Below are positions 18,670 through 28,214 of a stretch of 64,000 bases of DNA, in pieces. The notes under the pieces were generated by a model. It searched no databases. It saw nothing but the letters and a program-made list of their open reading frames with translations, and was not told the origin of the DNA. The stretch covers positions 1 to 64,000 of the forward strand of contig JAKFVC010000111.1 in the NCBI GenBank assembly GCA_021732415.1, given 5' to 3'. A program made the translations under genes and the position numbers. Numbering within the stretch: the stretch's first letter is position 1; every line of letters starts with the position of its first letter. The stretch is from Planctomycetaceae bacterium (GTDB taxonomy: Bacteria > Planctomycetota > Planctomycetia > Planctomycetales > Planctomycetaceae).

Positions 18670-18689
18670 AGGCTACAAAAATGTTACGG

Positions 18690-18718
18690 GATCGGACGGG
18701 CCTGGAGACCCGTCCTAC
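18690..18718. repeat. Single arm of family C (GACGGGCCTGGAGACCCGTC)
   Basis: One arm of the palindrome that is complete at 54430-54579. The arm is itself imperfectly self-complementary (GACGGG...CCCGTC), so it can still form a short hairpin. It sits directly between family D and the rho terminator. Confidence 0.75.
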
Positions 18719-18735
18719 GGTGCCGCTACAAAAGA

Positions 18736-18769
18736 AAAGCCCGGCTGTCGCAAGCAACAGCCGGGCTTT
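18736..18769 (-). terminator. Rho-independent terminator for the rho gene
   Basis: A perfect 13-bp stem (AAAGCCCGGCTGT at 18736-18748 with ACAGCCGGGCTTT at 18757-18769) and an 8-base loop. Read on the minus strand, it lies 29 bases beyond the rho stop codon and is followed by a T-rich run (CTTTTCTTTTG). On the plus strand the T run is weaker. Confidence 0.85.
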
Positions 18770-18797
18770 GTTATCAATCTCGTCGACGTTCGATCGA

Positions 18798-20834
18798 TTA
18801 CAGAATCGACCGGATCTTGCCGAGGAACTCTTTGTTCGACGCATACTTTTGCAGGATGCGAGTCAGTTGTTCCATGCCCTCGACGGGGCTCAGGGACAAC
18901 AGGCTGCGACGCAGCATCGTCACACCTTCCAGAGTTTCGGGTGAGAGGATCTTTTCCTCGCGTCGCGTGCCGGACTGCTGGATGTCGATCGACGGCCAGA
19001 TACGGCGGTCGGCCAGATTGCGGCTGAGCACCATTTCCATGTTGCCCGTGCCTTTGAACTCTTGAAAAATCACATCGTCCATGCGGCTGCCGGTTTCGAT
19101 CAGGGCGGTCGCTGCAATGGTCAGTGAGCCACCTTCATCGAACAGACGAGCGGTACCGAACATCTTCTTGGGGATGTCCAACGCCTTGACGTCCAAACCA
19201 CCCGACGTCGTCCGGCCACTGCTGCCCACCCACTTGTTGAAGGCGCGGGCCGTACGCGTAATTGAATCGAGCAGAATGAAGACCTCGCCACCTGATTCGG
19301 CGATCCGCTTGCCGCGTTCGATAATCAGTTGCGAGATGCGGACGTGGCTTTCGACATCGCGATCCATCGAGGACGCGATGACTTCACCACGCACGTTGCG
19401 TCGCATTTCGGTGACTTCTTCGGGCCGCTCGTCGATGAGCAACACGATCAAGTACATCTCCGGATGATTCTTGCTGACCGAGTTCGCAATGTCCTGCAGG
19501 AGCATCGTCTTACCGGTTCGCGGCGGAGCCACGATCAGGGCACGTTGTCCCTTGCCGATCGGACAAAGCAAATCCATGACGCGCATCGTGATCGGCATCG
19601 GACCCGTTTCGAGCTTGATTTGCTCGTGCGGGTTGATGGCGGTCAGCGTGTCGAACGTCTTGATCTTCTGGTACTCTTCGACCGTCCGGCCTTCGACTGA
19701 TTCAACACTCTTCAGACGCGGCCCTTGTCCCTTGGGACCAGGAATCGCTTCACCCTTAATCAACACGCCTTCACGCAGATTGCAGCGTTCGATCAACGTG
19801 CCCGACACAAACGCGTCGGTCTTGGATGAAGCGTAGTTGTTAGAAGGATCTCGCAGGAAGCCGTAGCCCTTGGGATGCAGTTCCAGGACGCCCGACACTT
19901 CCGTGCCGGGGATATCGGCCATGGCCTGTTCGGACATCGTGTTGCGGTCACGGAAGTTATCACGCGGACCACCGTTGTTGCCGCCCGAACGATTGCTGTC
20001 CCGGTTGTAGCCACGATCGCGTTGCTGTCCACCGGCGTTGCCGCCGCCCCCCCCACCTTGATTGGGGAATCGCCCACCGCCGCCACTACGTTGCGGGCGA
20101 CCGCGCTGCACGTTCGAGCCACCACCATTATTCATGTGACGTCCACCACCACCGCCACCCTGCGAATTCGATCGCGGCGGATTCTGGCGTGGAGCGCCTG
20201 TATTACTCTGTGCGTTGGGTGGGCCACCTTCGACACGGCCATTGCGAGAACGACGGCGACGGCGACGGCGGCGTTGGAATTCGCCACCTTCTCCGTTGTC
20301 GACACCCCCTTCGCCACCCTCGCCCCCTTCGACAAATGAACCTTCTTCGCCGCCGTCACCTTGGTTGTCGCCACCATGAGTGTCGCCAAAGTCGCCGCGA
20401 CCCTCATTGGAACGGTCGTTTTCGTAGCGATCAGTACGGTTCTCGGTGCGGCCCTCTGAGCGTTCTGCTCGGGCCGGAGGTGCTTCTTCCACCACGGGCG
20501 CCGGTCGTTCACGCGGCGTTTCGACAGACGCTGCACGCGGACGGCGTTCGCGGACGGGACGTTCCGGTCGCTCAGGACGTTCTTCAACGGCGGGAGGCAG
20601 GAATTCTTCGGGATCAAATCCGAACGAATCAGAGACTTGTTCCGGTTCCGGGCGGCGGGCGGGAGCCCGGCGTCGCGTCGGCCGGGGGGCCGCTTCGGGC
20701 TCGGGAGTCGAAGCGACGGGTTCTACCCGTTCAACTTCTGCCGGAGCCGCATCCGTTTTCTTCTTGACGGTACGCCGCCGTCGTGGCGGGGCCTCGGGAT
20801 CGCTGTCCGTCGAACCGGAGCTATTCACTGCCAT
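18798..20834 (-). CDS. rho: Transcription termination factor Rho with long Arg/Gly-rich N-terminal extension
   Basis: The start is placed at ATG 20834 (MAVNSSGSTDSDPEAPP); an upstream ATG would add 29 residues unlike Rho. The product has about 678 residues, against about 420 for E. coli Rho. Residues 1 to about 300 are low-complexity, with Arg/Pro/Glu first, then a Gly/Arg/Asn-rich stretch. The conserved core follows: RNA-binding OB fold (VSGVLELHPKGYGFLRDP), Walker A APPRTGKT, ERPEEVTEMRR, and the C-terminal Q/R-loop region with GGSLTIAATALIETGSRMDD and GTGNMEMVLSR. It is an RNA helicase that ends transcription at C-rich sites. The extension is probably disordered and adds RNA binding (inference). 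Confidence 0.97.
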   Translation of the reverse strand: MAVNSSGSTDSDPEAPPRRRRTVKKKTDAAPAEVERVEPVASTPEPEAAPRPTRRRAPARRPEPEQVSDSFGFDPEEFLPPAVEERPERPERPVRERRPRAASVETPRERPAPVVEEAPPARAERSEGRTENRTDRYENDRSNEGRGDFGDTHGGDNQGDGGEEGSFVEGGEGGEGGVDNGEGGEFQRRRRRRRRSRNGRVEGGPPNAQSNTGAPRQNPPRSNSQGGGGGGRHMNNGGGSNVQRGRPQRSGGGGRFPNQGGGGGGNAGGQQRDRGYNRDSNRSGGNNGGPRDNFRDRNTMSEQAMADIPGTEVSGVLELHPKGYGFLRDPSNNYASSKTDAFVSGTLIERCNLREGVLIKGEAIPGPKGQGPRLKSVESVEGRTVEEYQKIKTFDTLTAINPHEQIKLETGPMPITMRVMDLLCPIGKGQRALIVAPPRTGKTMLLQDIANSVSKNHPEMYLIVLLIDERPEEVTEMRRNVRGEVIASSMDRDVESHVRISQLIIERGKRIAESGGEVFILLDSITRTARAFNKWVGSSGRTTSGGLDVKALDIPKKMFGTARLFDEGGSLTIAATALIETGSRMDDVIFQEFKGTGNMEMVLSRNLADRRIWPSIDIQQSGTRREEKILSPETLEGVTMLRRSLLSLSPVEGMEQLTRILQKYASNKEFLGKIRSIL

Positions 20835-22295
20835 GCTGTTCTTCCAACTCAGAAACGAAAATCCAAACACAAAACAAACAGAACTCGGCACATCCGTGAC
20901 GGATACTGACAGTATCCGCACCGACGTTGCCTGCTAGGCTGCAACGATGATCTCTGCGCCGATCTCCGGCACCAAGTCGCAGCCCACATACTACTGAGCC
21001 AGCACTCAGGACTTCACAACGCCGGCTGCAAAACCTCTTCCAGAAAACCCGACTTCCAGCAGCGCGATGGCAACTCAGACTGAGCGTTATCGCACCAGTG
21101 CACAGGTTTTGAGACAGGCTAACCAGCTAAGGGTGAAATCCACTCCTGCGGCCAAAAAAGTACACACGAACTTTACTCGTCGTCAGCACCTGGCTGCACG
21201 ACAAACCGGGTCTCGTAGCGTCGATACCCCATCACAGCGGGCCTATCAGAGGGTCAATTGCAAATCGGCTTCCGAAACGCATCGAACTCAAATATTGCCC
21301 CGAATTGCTCAACGTTTTCCCGAATGAATCTCTTCGCTGGGGAATCCCTACTCTGGCTCGAGCCAACGTCTACTGGGGTGATTCATCAGAACCACAATTT
21401 ACCGGGGTGGCTCAGGAGAACCACTATGTCTATTGCCACTCGGTACACCGCGACTCGTGCCAGCGAGTGGCCCGATATCATCGGGAGCGACCTGGGGTTC
21501 GTGACCAGACAAACCCCAATCGCCAACTTGCTTCAGAAACCCTTAGTCTTAATCAGGGTCGTGACACTGCAGCAGTTTCATCAGTTACGACAGCAGGTTC
21601 TATACCCACTTTTCGCAAATGACGCACCGCAGATAGAAATGCTCGCCAAGAGATTCGATTCCGGTGACAAATTCTCTGCCGGTGATAAAAATCACAGCAC
21701 CGCACGACCGGTTTCAAATCCAACGTCTCCCACATTTCTGACAGTCTTAAGGGGTCCTTAAAACCTGAGGGATCCGCGAGCAGCCACTTTGCTTATCGTG
21801 TTCGCGTCGATTCGGAACGATTACCGGATGACTCTTCAAGTGGAAAACGCCACACACTTATTGGGCAGCTAGCAAAAAACGGCAAAACGAGCCGCTTAAG
21901 ATTTAGCTCACTTACCCGTGCTGAGCCTTGAAGAGTATCGCTCAAACCGTCCCCAATTGGGCCGCGTTCAGCGCAATCACTAGTCCTATCATATCTTTTG
22001 ACGAGAATGTGTCAATTCATTCCGGACGGCTAGCAACATTTTTCGACTGGATTCTGTTCTAGTATCGGCTTCCCGGCACTGTTAAGCTGAAGACTCTGTA
22101 ACGGATATGGCGGTTTTCGAGCGAATTTCCACCTGTGATCAGGGCCATTCGCTCCGAGTAAGCTGGACAATCTTGTCCGGCTGTTCGACCCGCCGCGCGA
22201 CGGACAGGATTGTCCGTCCTACAAAAAGACCTCGCCAGCAGCCCCGCGACGACTCATCACTCGAAATTGACATCAACTGACCGGGCCCTTCGCGT
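20835..22295. other. 1.46-kb intergenic stretch upstream of rho and the amidohydrolase gene
   Basis: Long non-coding gap between divergent genes. Frames within it (for example 21067-21327 and 21258-21761 on the plus strand) show no domain and no clear codon bias. I found no tRNA, tmRNA, RNase P or SRP signature. The half nearest rho (20835-21000) may be its 5' leader, as rho genes in other bacteria have long autoregulatory leaders. A family M palindrome occupies 22165-22215. Confidence 0.55.
22165..22215. repeat. Inverted repeat, family M (GGACAATCTTGTCCG)
   Basis: Arms 22165-22179 and 22201-22215, 15 bp with one mismatch, loop 21 bases rich in CG. Each arm is also self-complementary (GGACAA...TTGTCC). 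The sequence just after the right arm, GTCCTAC, matches the ends of families C and D. It is about 80 bases upstream of the amidohydrolase start. Confidence 0.7.
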
Positions 22296-25200
22296 ATGAC
22301 CACGCCTCTCGAGCACAATCTCTCGCCATCAACCCTAAAACTCAAGCCTGCTGCGGACGCTTTGCATCCACCGACCAAGCGTTTTCGGGGTCGTATCAAC
22401 TCCTATTATACGCTCGCGGCGCTGTGTGCGGGGTTGATTTGCGGAATTGACCTGATTGGCCATGTCGAACCCGCGCGCGCCGCAGAGTTCGAGCCCCGGG
22501 CTGTCGCCATCACCCAGGCCACGATCGTCACGGCCCCCGGTCAGCAGATTGAAAACGGGCGCGTCATCCTGCGAGATGGTCTGATTGTCGCCGTGGGAGC
22601 CGATATTCCTATTCCCGCAGACGCCGAAGTCATCGAAGTTCCAGGACACGTGGTCTACGCCGGTTTTATCGATGCCGCCACGTCAGCACTGCTGAACCCG
22701 GATCAGGCCGCACAGCCGGCCGCCCCGGCTCCTATCGACGTCAGCCGTTACGCCCTGGCTGCCACACGGGTCGACAACCGCAAGAGCCTGACACCCGAAT
22801 ACGAGGCCGCCGAGCACCTGAGGCTCGACAACGACACCTTGGAGAAACGCCGGCAACTCGGCTTCACGACTCTGCACATCGTCCCCAGCGGCCGATTGGC
22901 GAGCGGTCGCGGCACACTGATCACGACGCGCGGCGTCACGCTGCGAGAATGCCTGTTGCAATCTCCGACCATGTCGCAGTTCCGAGTCTTCGGGCCGCGT
23001 GAAGAAGGCTACCCGCACACCCTGATGGGCGGCACGGCACATCTGCGTCAGATCTTTCTGGATGCTCGCCGCTATGCCCAACAACAGACGCTGTTCAAAG
23101 CCGGCATCCCACAGATTCCGCGGCCGTTGCAAGATGCGGTTCTCGAGGGACTGCAGCCGGTCATCACCAAGCAACTCCCAGTCTGGTTTACGGCCAACAC
23201 GCGCGACGAGATCGAGCGGGCTCTCAATTTCGCCACCGAACAAGAACTCGGCCTGACCTTGTGGGGCGGTCGAGACGCCGAACGTTCGCTCGCTCGCCTG
23301 CAGGAAAAACAGGTCAGCGTGGTGCTCACTCTGGACTACGGCGACGAGCCCAAAGCCGAACCGAAACCAGTACCCGACAAACTCACAGCCGATCTCCAGG
23401 ATCCGCTTCGGTCACTCGAAGACGTCCGCGACCGCTGGCGATTGCAAGTGGCCGGGCCGAAAGCGCTCAAGGCCGCTGGCCTGAAATTGGCCGCCGGTTC
23501 GCAAGGTTTGAATGAGCCTGCCGACTTTTTCAAAGGGCTGCGGCAGATCATCCAAGCCGGTCTCCCGCGAGACGCCGCCCTGGCCGCAATCACCACCGAA
23601 GCCGCAACGATTCTCGGTCAGGAACAACGACTCGGATCAATCACGCCGGGCAAACTGGGTCACGTCGTCGTCCTGACCGGTCCCTTCGATGATGAACGCA
23701 GCCAGGTCCGATTCCTGTTCGTCGACGGCAAGAAATATGAATACAAGAAGGACGCTCAGCCCGTCCCGAAGGACTCCGGCTCACCGGGACTCGAACTGGC
23801 AGGCCGCTGGAAGCTCGACATCGAAGCGGCCGACGGGCCCGTCCATTGCGACCTCGTCCTCACGCAAACCGGGACGCGGTTGAATGGCACATTCAAGAGC
23901 CCCCAGGGAGACGGCAAGCTCACCAGCGGCAAGGTCGAAAAGGATAAGGCCGAGTGGGTCGTGTCGATCGGCGCCGGCGACCGTGAGATCGAACTGAAGT
24001 TCTCGGTCCAGGGGCTGATGGGGACACCGCCGCAACTGAAGGGAATCCTCAAATCGGCCTTCGGTGCGCAGACGAACTTCACCGCCCAGCGTGAGATGTC
24101 CCCTCCCATGCCGCCGAACGCGGTCGAGATCAAAGGGATCGAACCCGACGACGCCAAACCTGCCACCGCGACAAAAGCTGGGATCACCGAGTTGCCGGTG
24201 GAACTCGACGCCGATCGCCTCAAGCGAACCCTGCCAACGGGCGGCAACGTCTTCATTCAGAAAGCCACGGTATTAAATGGTAAGGGAGAAACACTCCCCG
24301 AGACCTCCATCTTCATCAAGGCGGGCAAGATTGCGGCGATTGGCAAGGACCTGACGCCAGAAGCGGGCGTCGTGGTCATTGATGCCGCGGGCAAATTTGT
24401 GATGCCGGGGATCATTGATACCCACAGTCACATCATGATTGGCGATGGACTGGATAGCGTGAATGAAGCCACGCTCTCCATCGTCCCGGAAGTCCGCGTG
24501 AAAGATGCTGTTTCGACCAGCGATGTCTCGGCGTATCGAGCACTCGCGGGCGGTGTCACAACCGCCAGGCTGTTCCACGGTTCCGCCAACGTGATTGGCG
24601 GACAGGATGCTGTCGTCAAGATGAAGTATGGCGAGCCGGCATCCAAACAAATCCTGGCCGACGCCCCGCAAGGGGTGAAGTTTGCCCTAGGTGAAAACGT
24701 CAAGTTCCAGCGAAACCGCTTCCCCAACACGCGTATGGGGGTCGAAGCAACCCTCAACCGAGCCTTCATGGAAGCGCTCGATTACCGCCGCCAGTGGCTG
24801 GAATACCAACAAGCCATCCAAGCCGCGCCCGACAAGGCCACACAACTGCTGCCACCCCGCCGCGACCTGCGGTTGGAAGCCTTGATGGACATCGTGAACC
24901 AAACGAAATTTATTCACAGCCATTGCTACCGGGCTGATGAAATCCTGATGCTGCTACGAGTGGCCACCGGACTGGGTGTCCGCGTCTGGTCGCTGCAGCA
25001 TGTTCTGGAAGGCTACAAAGTCGCTCCCGAAATTGCGGCTCACGGAGCCAGTTGCAGTACGTTCGCCGACTGGTGGGCGTATAAGGTCGAGGCGTATGAC
25101 GCCACCCCCTTCAATGCCGCCCTGCTCCACCAGGCGGGGATCAACACGGTCGTCAAAAGCGACGATTGGGAACTGATCCGGCATCTCTATCTCGAAGCGG

Positions 25201-26741
25201 CGAAAACCATCCGCTACGGCGGGCTGGCCCCCGAGCACGCCCTGCAAACAATTACGTTGAATCCTGCCAAAGAACTCGGTCTGCAGGACCGCATCGGCTC
25301 ACTGGAAGTCGGCAAAGACGGGGATGTGGCGATCTTCAACGGACATCCGCTGCATGCCTTTTCCCGATGCGAGATGACACTTGTCGAAGGCGAAGTCTAC
25401 TTCAACCGGGCCGCTCAACCGACCGCGATGACCCCCGCCGGTGCTGCCCGGCAACAGGCTTCGGCCAGCTTGCCGATCTCGCCTCCAGAGATCCGCGCTC
25501 GCGTCGTCGATTTCACCGAAGCCGCTAATGGCCAATATGCACTGGTGGGTGCCACGGTCCATCCGGTGGATGCCGCCGACATTGATAAAGGCACCATCTT
25601 AATTGCGGGTGGCAAGATCACCGCTCTCGGCAAAGATCTGCCCATCCCCGCTGATACCAAGACGCTTGACCTCACGGGACTGCATCTCTATCCCGGAATC
25701 ATCGACGCGGGCACGACGCTCGGGCTGATTGAGATTGGCAAGGTCTCGGAGACTCACGACTACGCCGAAGCGGGCCAGTTCCAACCTGACTTGCGGTCGG
25801 GAGTCGCCGTGAATCCTGATTCCGAATTGATCCCTGTGGCACGTGCGGGAGGCATCACCACAGTGCTGGCAATTCCCTCCGGCGGCACCATCTCCGGGCA
25901 GGCCTCGGCGGTGAAATTGGGAGGCTGGACGGTCCCCGACATGCTGCTCGACCTGGAAGTCGGCCTGGTGATCCGCTGGCCGGGGGCACTCCACAAACCG
26001 ACCATCAAAAAGCCGGACTGGGAAGAAGCTCAAAAGAAACGTCAGGAACAACTCGACAATCTCAAAGAGTTCCTCAAACAGGGCCGGCTCTATAACAAGC
26101 TGAAGACCGATGCGGTGGCGGCGAAGCAATCTCCCCCACTGGCCGACCCGCGCTACGATGCCTTGAAACCGTATCTCGCAGGCGAGAAGCCCATCTTCAT
26201 TGAAGCCAACCAGCGTCAGGAAATTGCCGAAGTTCTACTGTTCGCTGAGGAAGAAAAGCTGAAGATTGTTCTGCTGGGAGGGACTGACGCCTGGAAGCTG
26301 GCGGGTGAACTGAAGACCCGCAACGTGCCGGTCATAATCGGTCCCGTGATGACACGTCCCACCGCGGATTACGACCCGTTCGATGCGCCTTATGCGAACC
26401 CCGGACGACTGTTCGAAGCCGGCATCAATTTCTGTATTCGCTCAGATGACGCCTCGAACAGCCGCAATACGACATTTGAAGCGGCCCAGGCGGTGGCGTA
26501 TGGCTTGCCCGCTGAGGAAGGGCTGAAAAGCATCACGCTGAACGCCGCCAAGATCTTGGGAATCGACAAGCAAGTCGGGTCGCTGACTGCGGGCAAGCTG
26601 GCCCACATCGTGATCGCTGACGGCAATCCCCTGTTGCAGACCACGCAGATTAAGGGAACGTTCGTGGACGGCAGGCCCTATAACGCGGAAACGCGCCAGA
26701 CGCGGTTCTACGAAAAGTATCGCCAGCGGTTGAAGAAGTAG
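22296..26741 (+). CDS. Exported three-domain amidohydrolase
   Basis: The 1481-residue product has a signal-like hydrophobic stretch at about residues 38-65 (SYYTLAALCAGLICGIDLIGH). Three imidazolonepropionase-type amidohydrolase domains follow. The first (about 65-480) lacks the HxH, reading YAGFIDAATSALL. The second (about 650-1045) has an intact GIIDTHSHI (His710, His712), a later HSHCYRADE metal loop and KSDDWELI. The third (about 1080-1480) reads PGIIDAGTTLGLI and has no HxH. A beta-rich segment of about 100 residues (near 495-610, WKLDIEAADGPVHCDLVLTQ) separates domains 1 and 2. Only the middle domain should be catalytic. Its TAG stop (26739-26741) lies in a family A palindrome. Substrate unknown. 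Confidence 0.88.
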   Translation: MTTPLEHNLSPSTLKLKPAADALHPPTKRFRGRINSYYTLAALCAGLICGIDLIGHVEPARAAEFEPRAVAITQATIVTAPGQQIENGRVILRDGLIVAVGADIPIPADAEVIEVPGHVVYAGFIDAATSALLNPDQAAQPAAPAPIDVSRYALAATRVDNRKSLTPEYEAAEHLRLDNDTLEKRRQLGFTTLHIVPSGRLASGRGTLITTRGVTLRECLLQSPTMSQFRVFGPREEGYPHTLMGGTAHLRQIFLDARRYAQQQTLFKAGIPQIPRPLQDAVLEGLQPVITKQLPVWFTANTRDEIERALNFATEQELGLTLWGGRDAERSLARLQEKQVSVVLTLDYGDEPKAEPKPVPDKLTADLQDPLRSLEDVRDRWRLQVAGPKALKAAGLKLAAGSQGLNEPADFFKGLRQIIQAGLPRDAALAAITTEAATILGQEQRLGSITPGKLGHVVVLTGPFDDERSQVRFLFVDGKKYEYKKDAQPVPKDSGSPGLELAGRWKLDIEAADGPVHCDLVLTQTGTRLNGTFKSPQGDGKLTSGKVEKDKAEWVVSIGAGDREIELKFSVQGLMGTPPQLKGILKSAFGAQTNFTAQREMSPPMPPNAVEIKGIEPDDAKPATATKAGITELPVELDADRLKRTLPTGGNVFIQKATVLNGKGETLPETSIFIKAGKIAAIGKDLTPEAGVVVIDAAGKFVMPGIIDTHSHIMIGDGLDSVNEATLSIVPEVRVKDAVSTSDVSAYRALAGGVTTARLFHGSANVIGGQDAVVKMKYGEPASKQILADAPQGVKFALGENVKFQRNRFPNTRMGVEATLNRAFMEALDYRRQWLEYQQAIQAAPDKATQLLPPRRDLRLEALMDIVNQTKFIHSHCYRADEILMLLRVATGLGVRVWSLQHVLEGYKVAPEIAAHGASCSTFADWWAYKVEAYDATPFNAALLHQAGINTVVKSDDWELIRHLYLEAAKTIRYGGLAPEHALQTITLNPAKELGLQDRIGSLEVGKDGDVAIFNGHPLHAFSRCEMTLVEGEVYFNRAAQPTAMTPAGAARQQASASLPISPPEIRARVVDFTEAANGQYALVGATVHPVDAADIDKGTILIAGGKITALGKDLPIPADTKTLDLTGLHLYPGIIDAGTTLGLIEIGKVSETHDYAEAGQFQPDLRSGVAVNPDSELIPVARAGGITTVLAIPSGGTISGQASAVKLGGWTVPDMLLDLEVGLVIRWPGALHKPTIKKPDWEEAQKKRQEQLDNLKEFLKQGRLYNKLKTDAVAAKQSPPLADPRYDALKPYLAGEKPIFIEANQRQEIAEVLLFAEEEKLKIVLLGGTDAWKLAGELKTRNVPVIIGPVMTRPTADYDPFDAPYANPGRLFEAGINFCIRSDDASNSRNTTFEAAQAVAYGLPAEEGLKSITLNAAKILGIDKQVGSLTAGKLAHIVIADGNPLLQTTQIKGTFVDGRPYNAETRQTRFYEKYRQRLKK

Positions 26742-26786
26742 CCCGACTCTCTGAGTCGGGAGTTCCGACTCGGAGAGTCGGGCTAC
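26738..26786. repeat. Inverted repeat, family A copy 2
   Basis: Begins GTAGCCCGACTCTCTGAG, ends GGCTAC; arms of about 22 bp with one mismatch and a 5-base loop. The TAG in its first four bases is the stop codon of the amidohydrolase gene. Confidence 0.93.
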
Positions 26787-26793
26787 GTACAAT

Positions 26794-26818
26794 AACCCGG
26801 CGCACAAGCGGGGTTTTT
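26794..26818 (+). terminator. Possible weak terminator after the amidohydrolase gene
   Basis: An imperfect stem (AACCCGGC with GCGGGGTT) followed by TTTT. It sits directly after family A copy 2. Confidence 0.4.
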
Positions 26819-26877
26819 GCAGATACCCCCCAATCTCATGCGTCGGGCTAGCACTTACGTCTTGCACTCAACCGCGA

Positions 26878-27447
26878 TTAAGCACAGTTGAAGTGGTCCT
26901 TCATGAATTTGCCGAAAGCGTTCGTGACCGCCTGATAAGACGGCAGCGACGACATGTTCGGCATCTGCGGCATTTGATTCTGCAAGTTGTGCAGGTGGTT
27001 CTGCATCTGGTTCAGATGGCTCTGCAGCATCGATTGAGGAGTGGGCTTGGAACGAAATACCATTTCCAGCGCTAAACCCGCAGCCACGCCGACGGCGAAT
27101 GTCACTAGCAGTGATTCGACCGGCCGTGCCTGGACCATCTTGCCAGTCTGTTCGGTGCATGTCTCAATGGACTCGCGGGCGTATTTCACCCCGTCCTGAA
27201 CTTGCTGGCTACCGGCCTGCACCGCCTCGCTGGCTCGTCCGTACCAGTCATAGGCCATCTCGGTGCCGTGATCGATGAACTCATTGATCTTCTCACGGCT
27301 TTCACCGGTCATGCGTTGAATGATACTGACCAGCTTGTCCTTGCTCTCTTTACCCTGTTCAAGAATATGGTCGGTCAAATGAGACCATTTGCCCCGAACG
27401 CGGTCTTTCAGATCGCTCCAGCTTTCTGTCATGGTTTCAGTAGTCAT
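26878..27447 (-). CDS. CsbD-like / DUF883 (ElaB-YqjD-like) membrane-anchored stress protein
   Basis: 189 residues. The N-terminus SWSDLKDRVRGKWSHLTDHIL resembles the CsbD stress-response family. The middle (about 50-115) is a long amphipathic helix region. VQARPVESLLVTFAVGVAAGLALE (about 106-130) matches the C-terminal membrane anchor of ElaB/YqjD-like (DUF883) proteins, which tether ribosomes to the inner membrane in enterobacteria. A Gln/Met/Asn/His-rich tail follows, including repeats of NHLHNLQNQM. The N-terminal CsbD likeness plus YqjD anchor suggests a stress- or stationary-phase-induced membrane protein (inference). It stands alone on the minus strand. Confidence 0.7.
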   Translation of the reverse strand: MTTETMTESWSDLKDRVRGKWSHLTDHILEQGKESKDKLVSIIQRMTGESREKINEFIDHGTEMAYDWYGRASEAVQAGSQQVQDGVKYARESIETCTEQTGKMVQARPVESLLVTFAVGVAAGLALEMVFRSKPTPQSMLQSHLNQMQNHLHNLQNQMPQMPNMSSLPSYQAVTNAFGKFMKDHFNCA

Positions 27448-28214
27448 GATTAGCTTCCTGTTGCAAAAATCGAGAATTCGCCACCGGAAGACTCATCCGT
27501 GTGGAGTTTGTTTTTCCTGTTTGTCCCCCCAGAATCAAGTCAATGGGTGACTGGATTGGATCGTTACGCAATCGGTATGCCTCGGCCCACCGAAAGTCAC
27601 ATTGAACCCAAAGAACCGAGCCCAGGAAACATGAAACCTTGACTTATCTCGACGAGGATTTGAGCGTAAGTCGCGGTGCACACCCGGCCTTATCTGGCAT
27701 AACCAATGAATCACAAAACATTACAACAGCTATTGTTACGCCGCATCCATCAAGTAGATTTCATCCAACTGTGACGCTGCAATTGCTCTATCTCAGTTCG
27801 ACTTCGGAGATCTTAGATTCGTCGCCGATCGGAATTGCCACACCTGCAGAAAAAAGAGGATCTGGACGGTAACAAATCAAATTGCACGACGATCCGTCAT
27901 CGATCGATGTCTCGTGAAAGTTGCCCACATTTGGCAATGGATTGGCTCAGGCGTCGCCGGCCGCAGATCCACGAGTTCAATGGGACAAATGGGACTTATG
28001 GGAATCTCTTCATCCCCATCCACCTTTTGATGTACGTTGTCGCGAAGATCTGACACTTGGGCAGATTTGGACTGTTTCACCAAGGATGACGCCGGGCGGA
28101 TACTTCCTGTTCAAACTAGAGCCAAAGACGAAATCACTCTTGTTGATTTTTGATTTTGGACGATAGAATAGCGGACGCGGCGACTGTGCCGGAAATTCAC
28201 CCTCGGGTTCGAAC
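27448..28214. other. Intergenic gap of 767 bases without a supported gene
   Basis: Lower GC than its surroundings. The frame at 27639-27872 has no domain or start signal and is not called. A single arm of the family J word (ATGGGACTTATGGGAAT) lies at about 27979-28006. I see no RNA gene. Confidence 0.5.

Noticed and set aside
21640-21700. A GATTCGATTCC word resembling a tmRNA/tRNA T-loop
   Set aside because: The flanking bases do not form a T-arm stem, and no acceptor stem or CCA end is visible.
21258-21761. A 167-codon plus-strand frame in the large gap upstream of rho
   Set aside because: No ribosome-binding site, no domain and no codon preference like that of its neighbours. Left as possible non-coding DNA.
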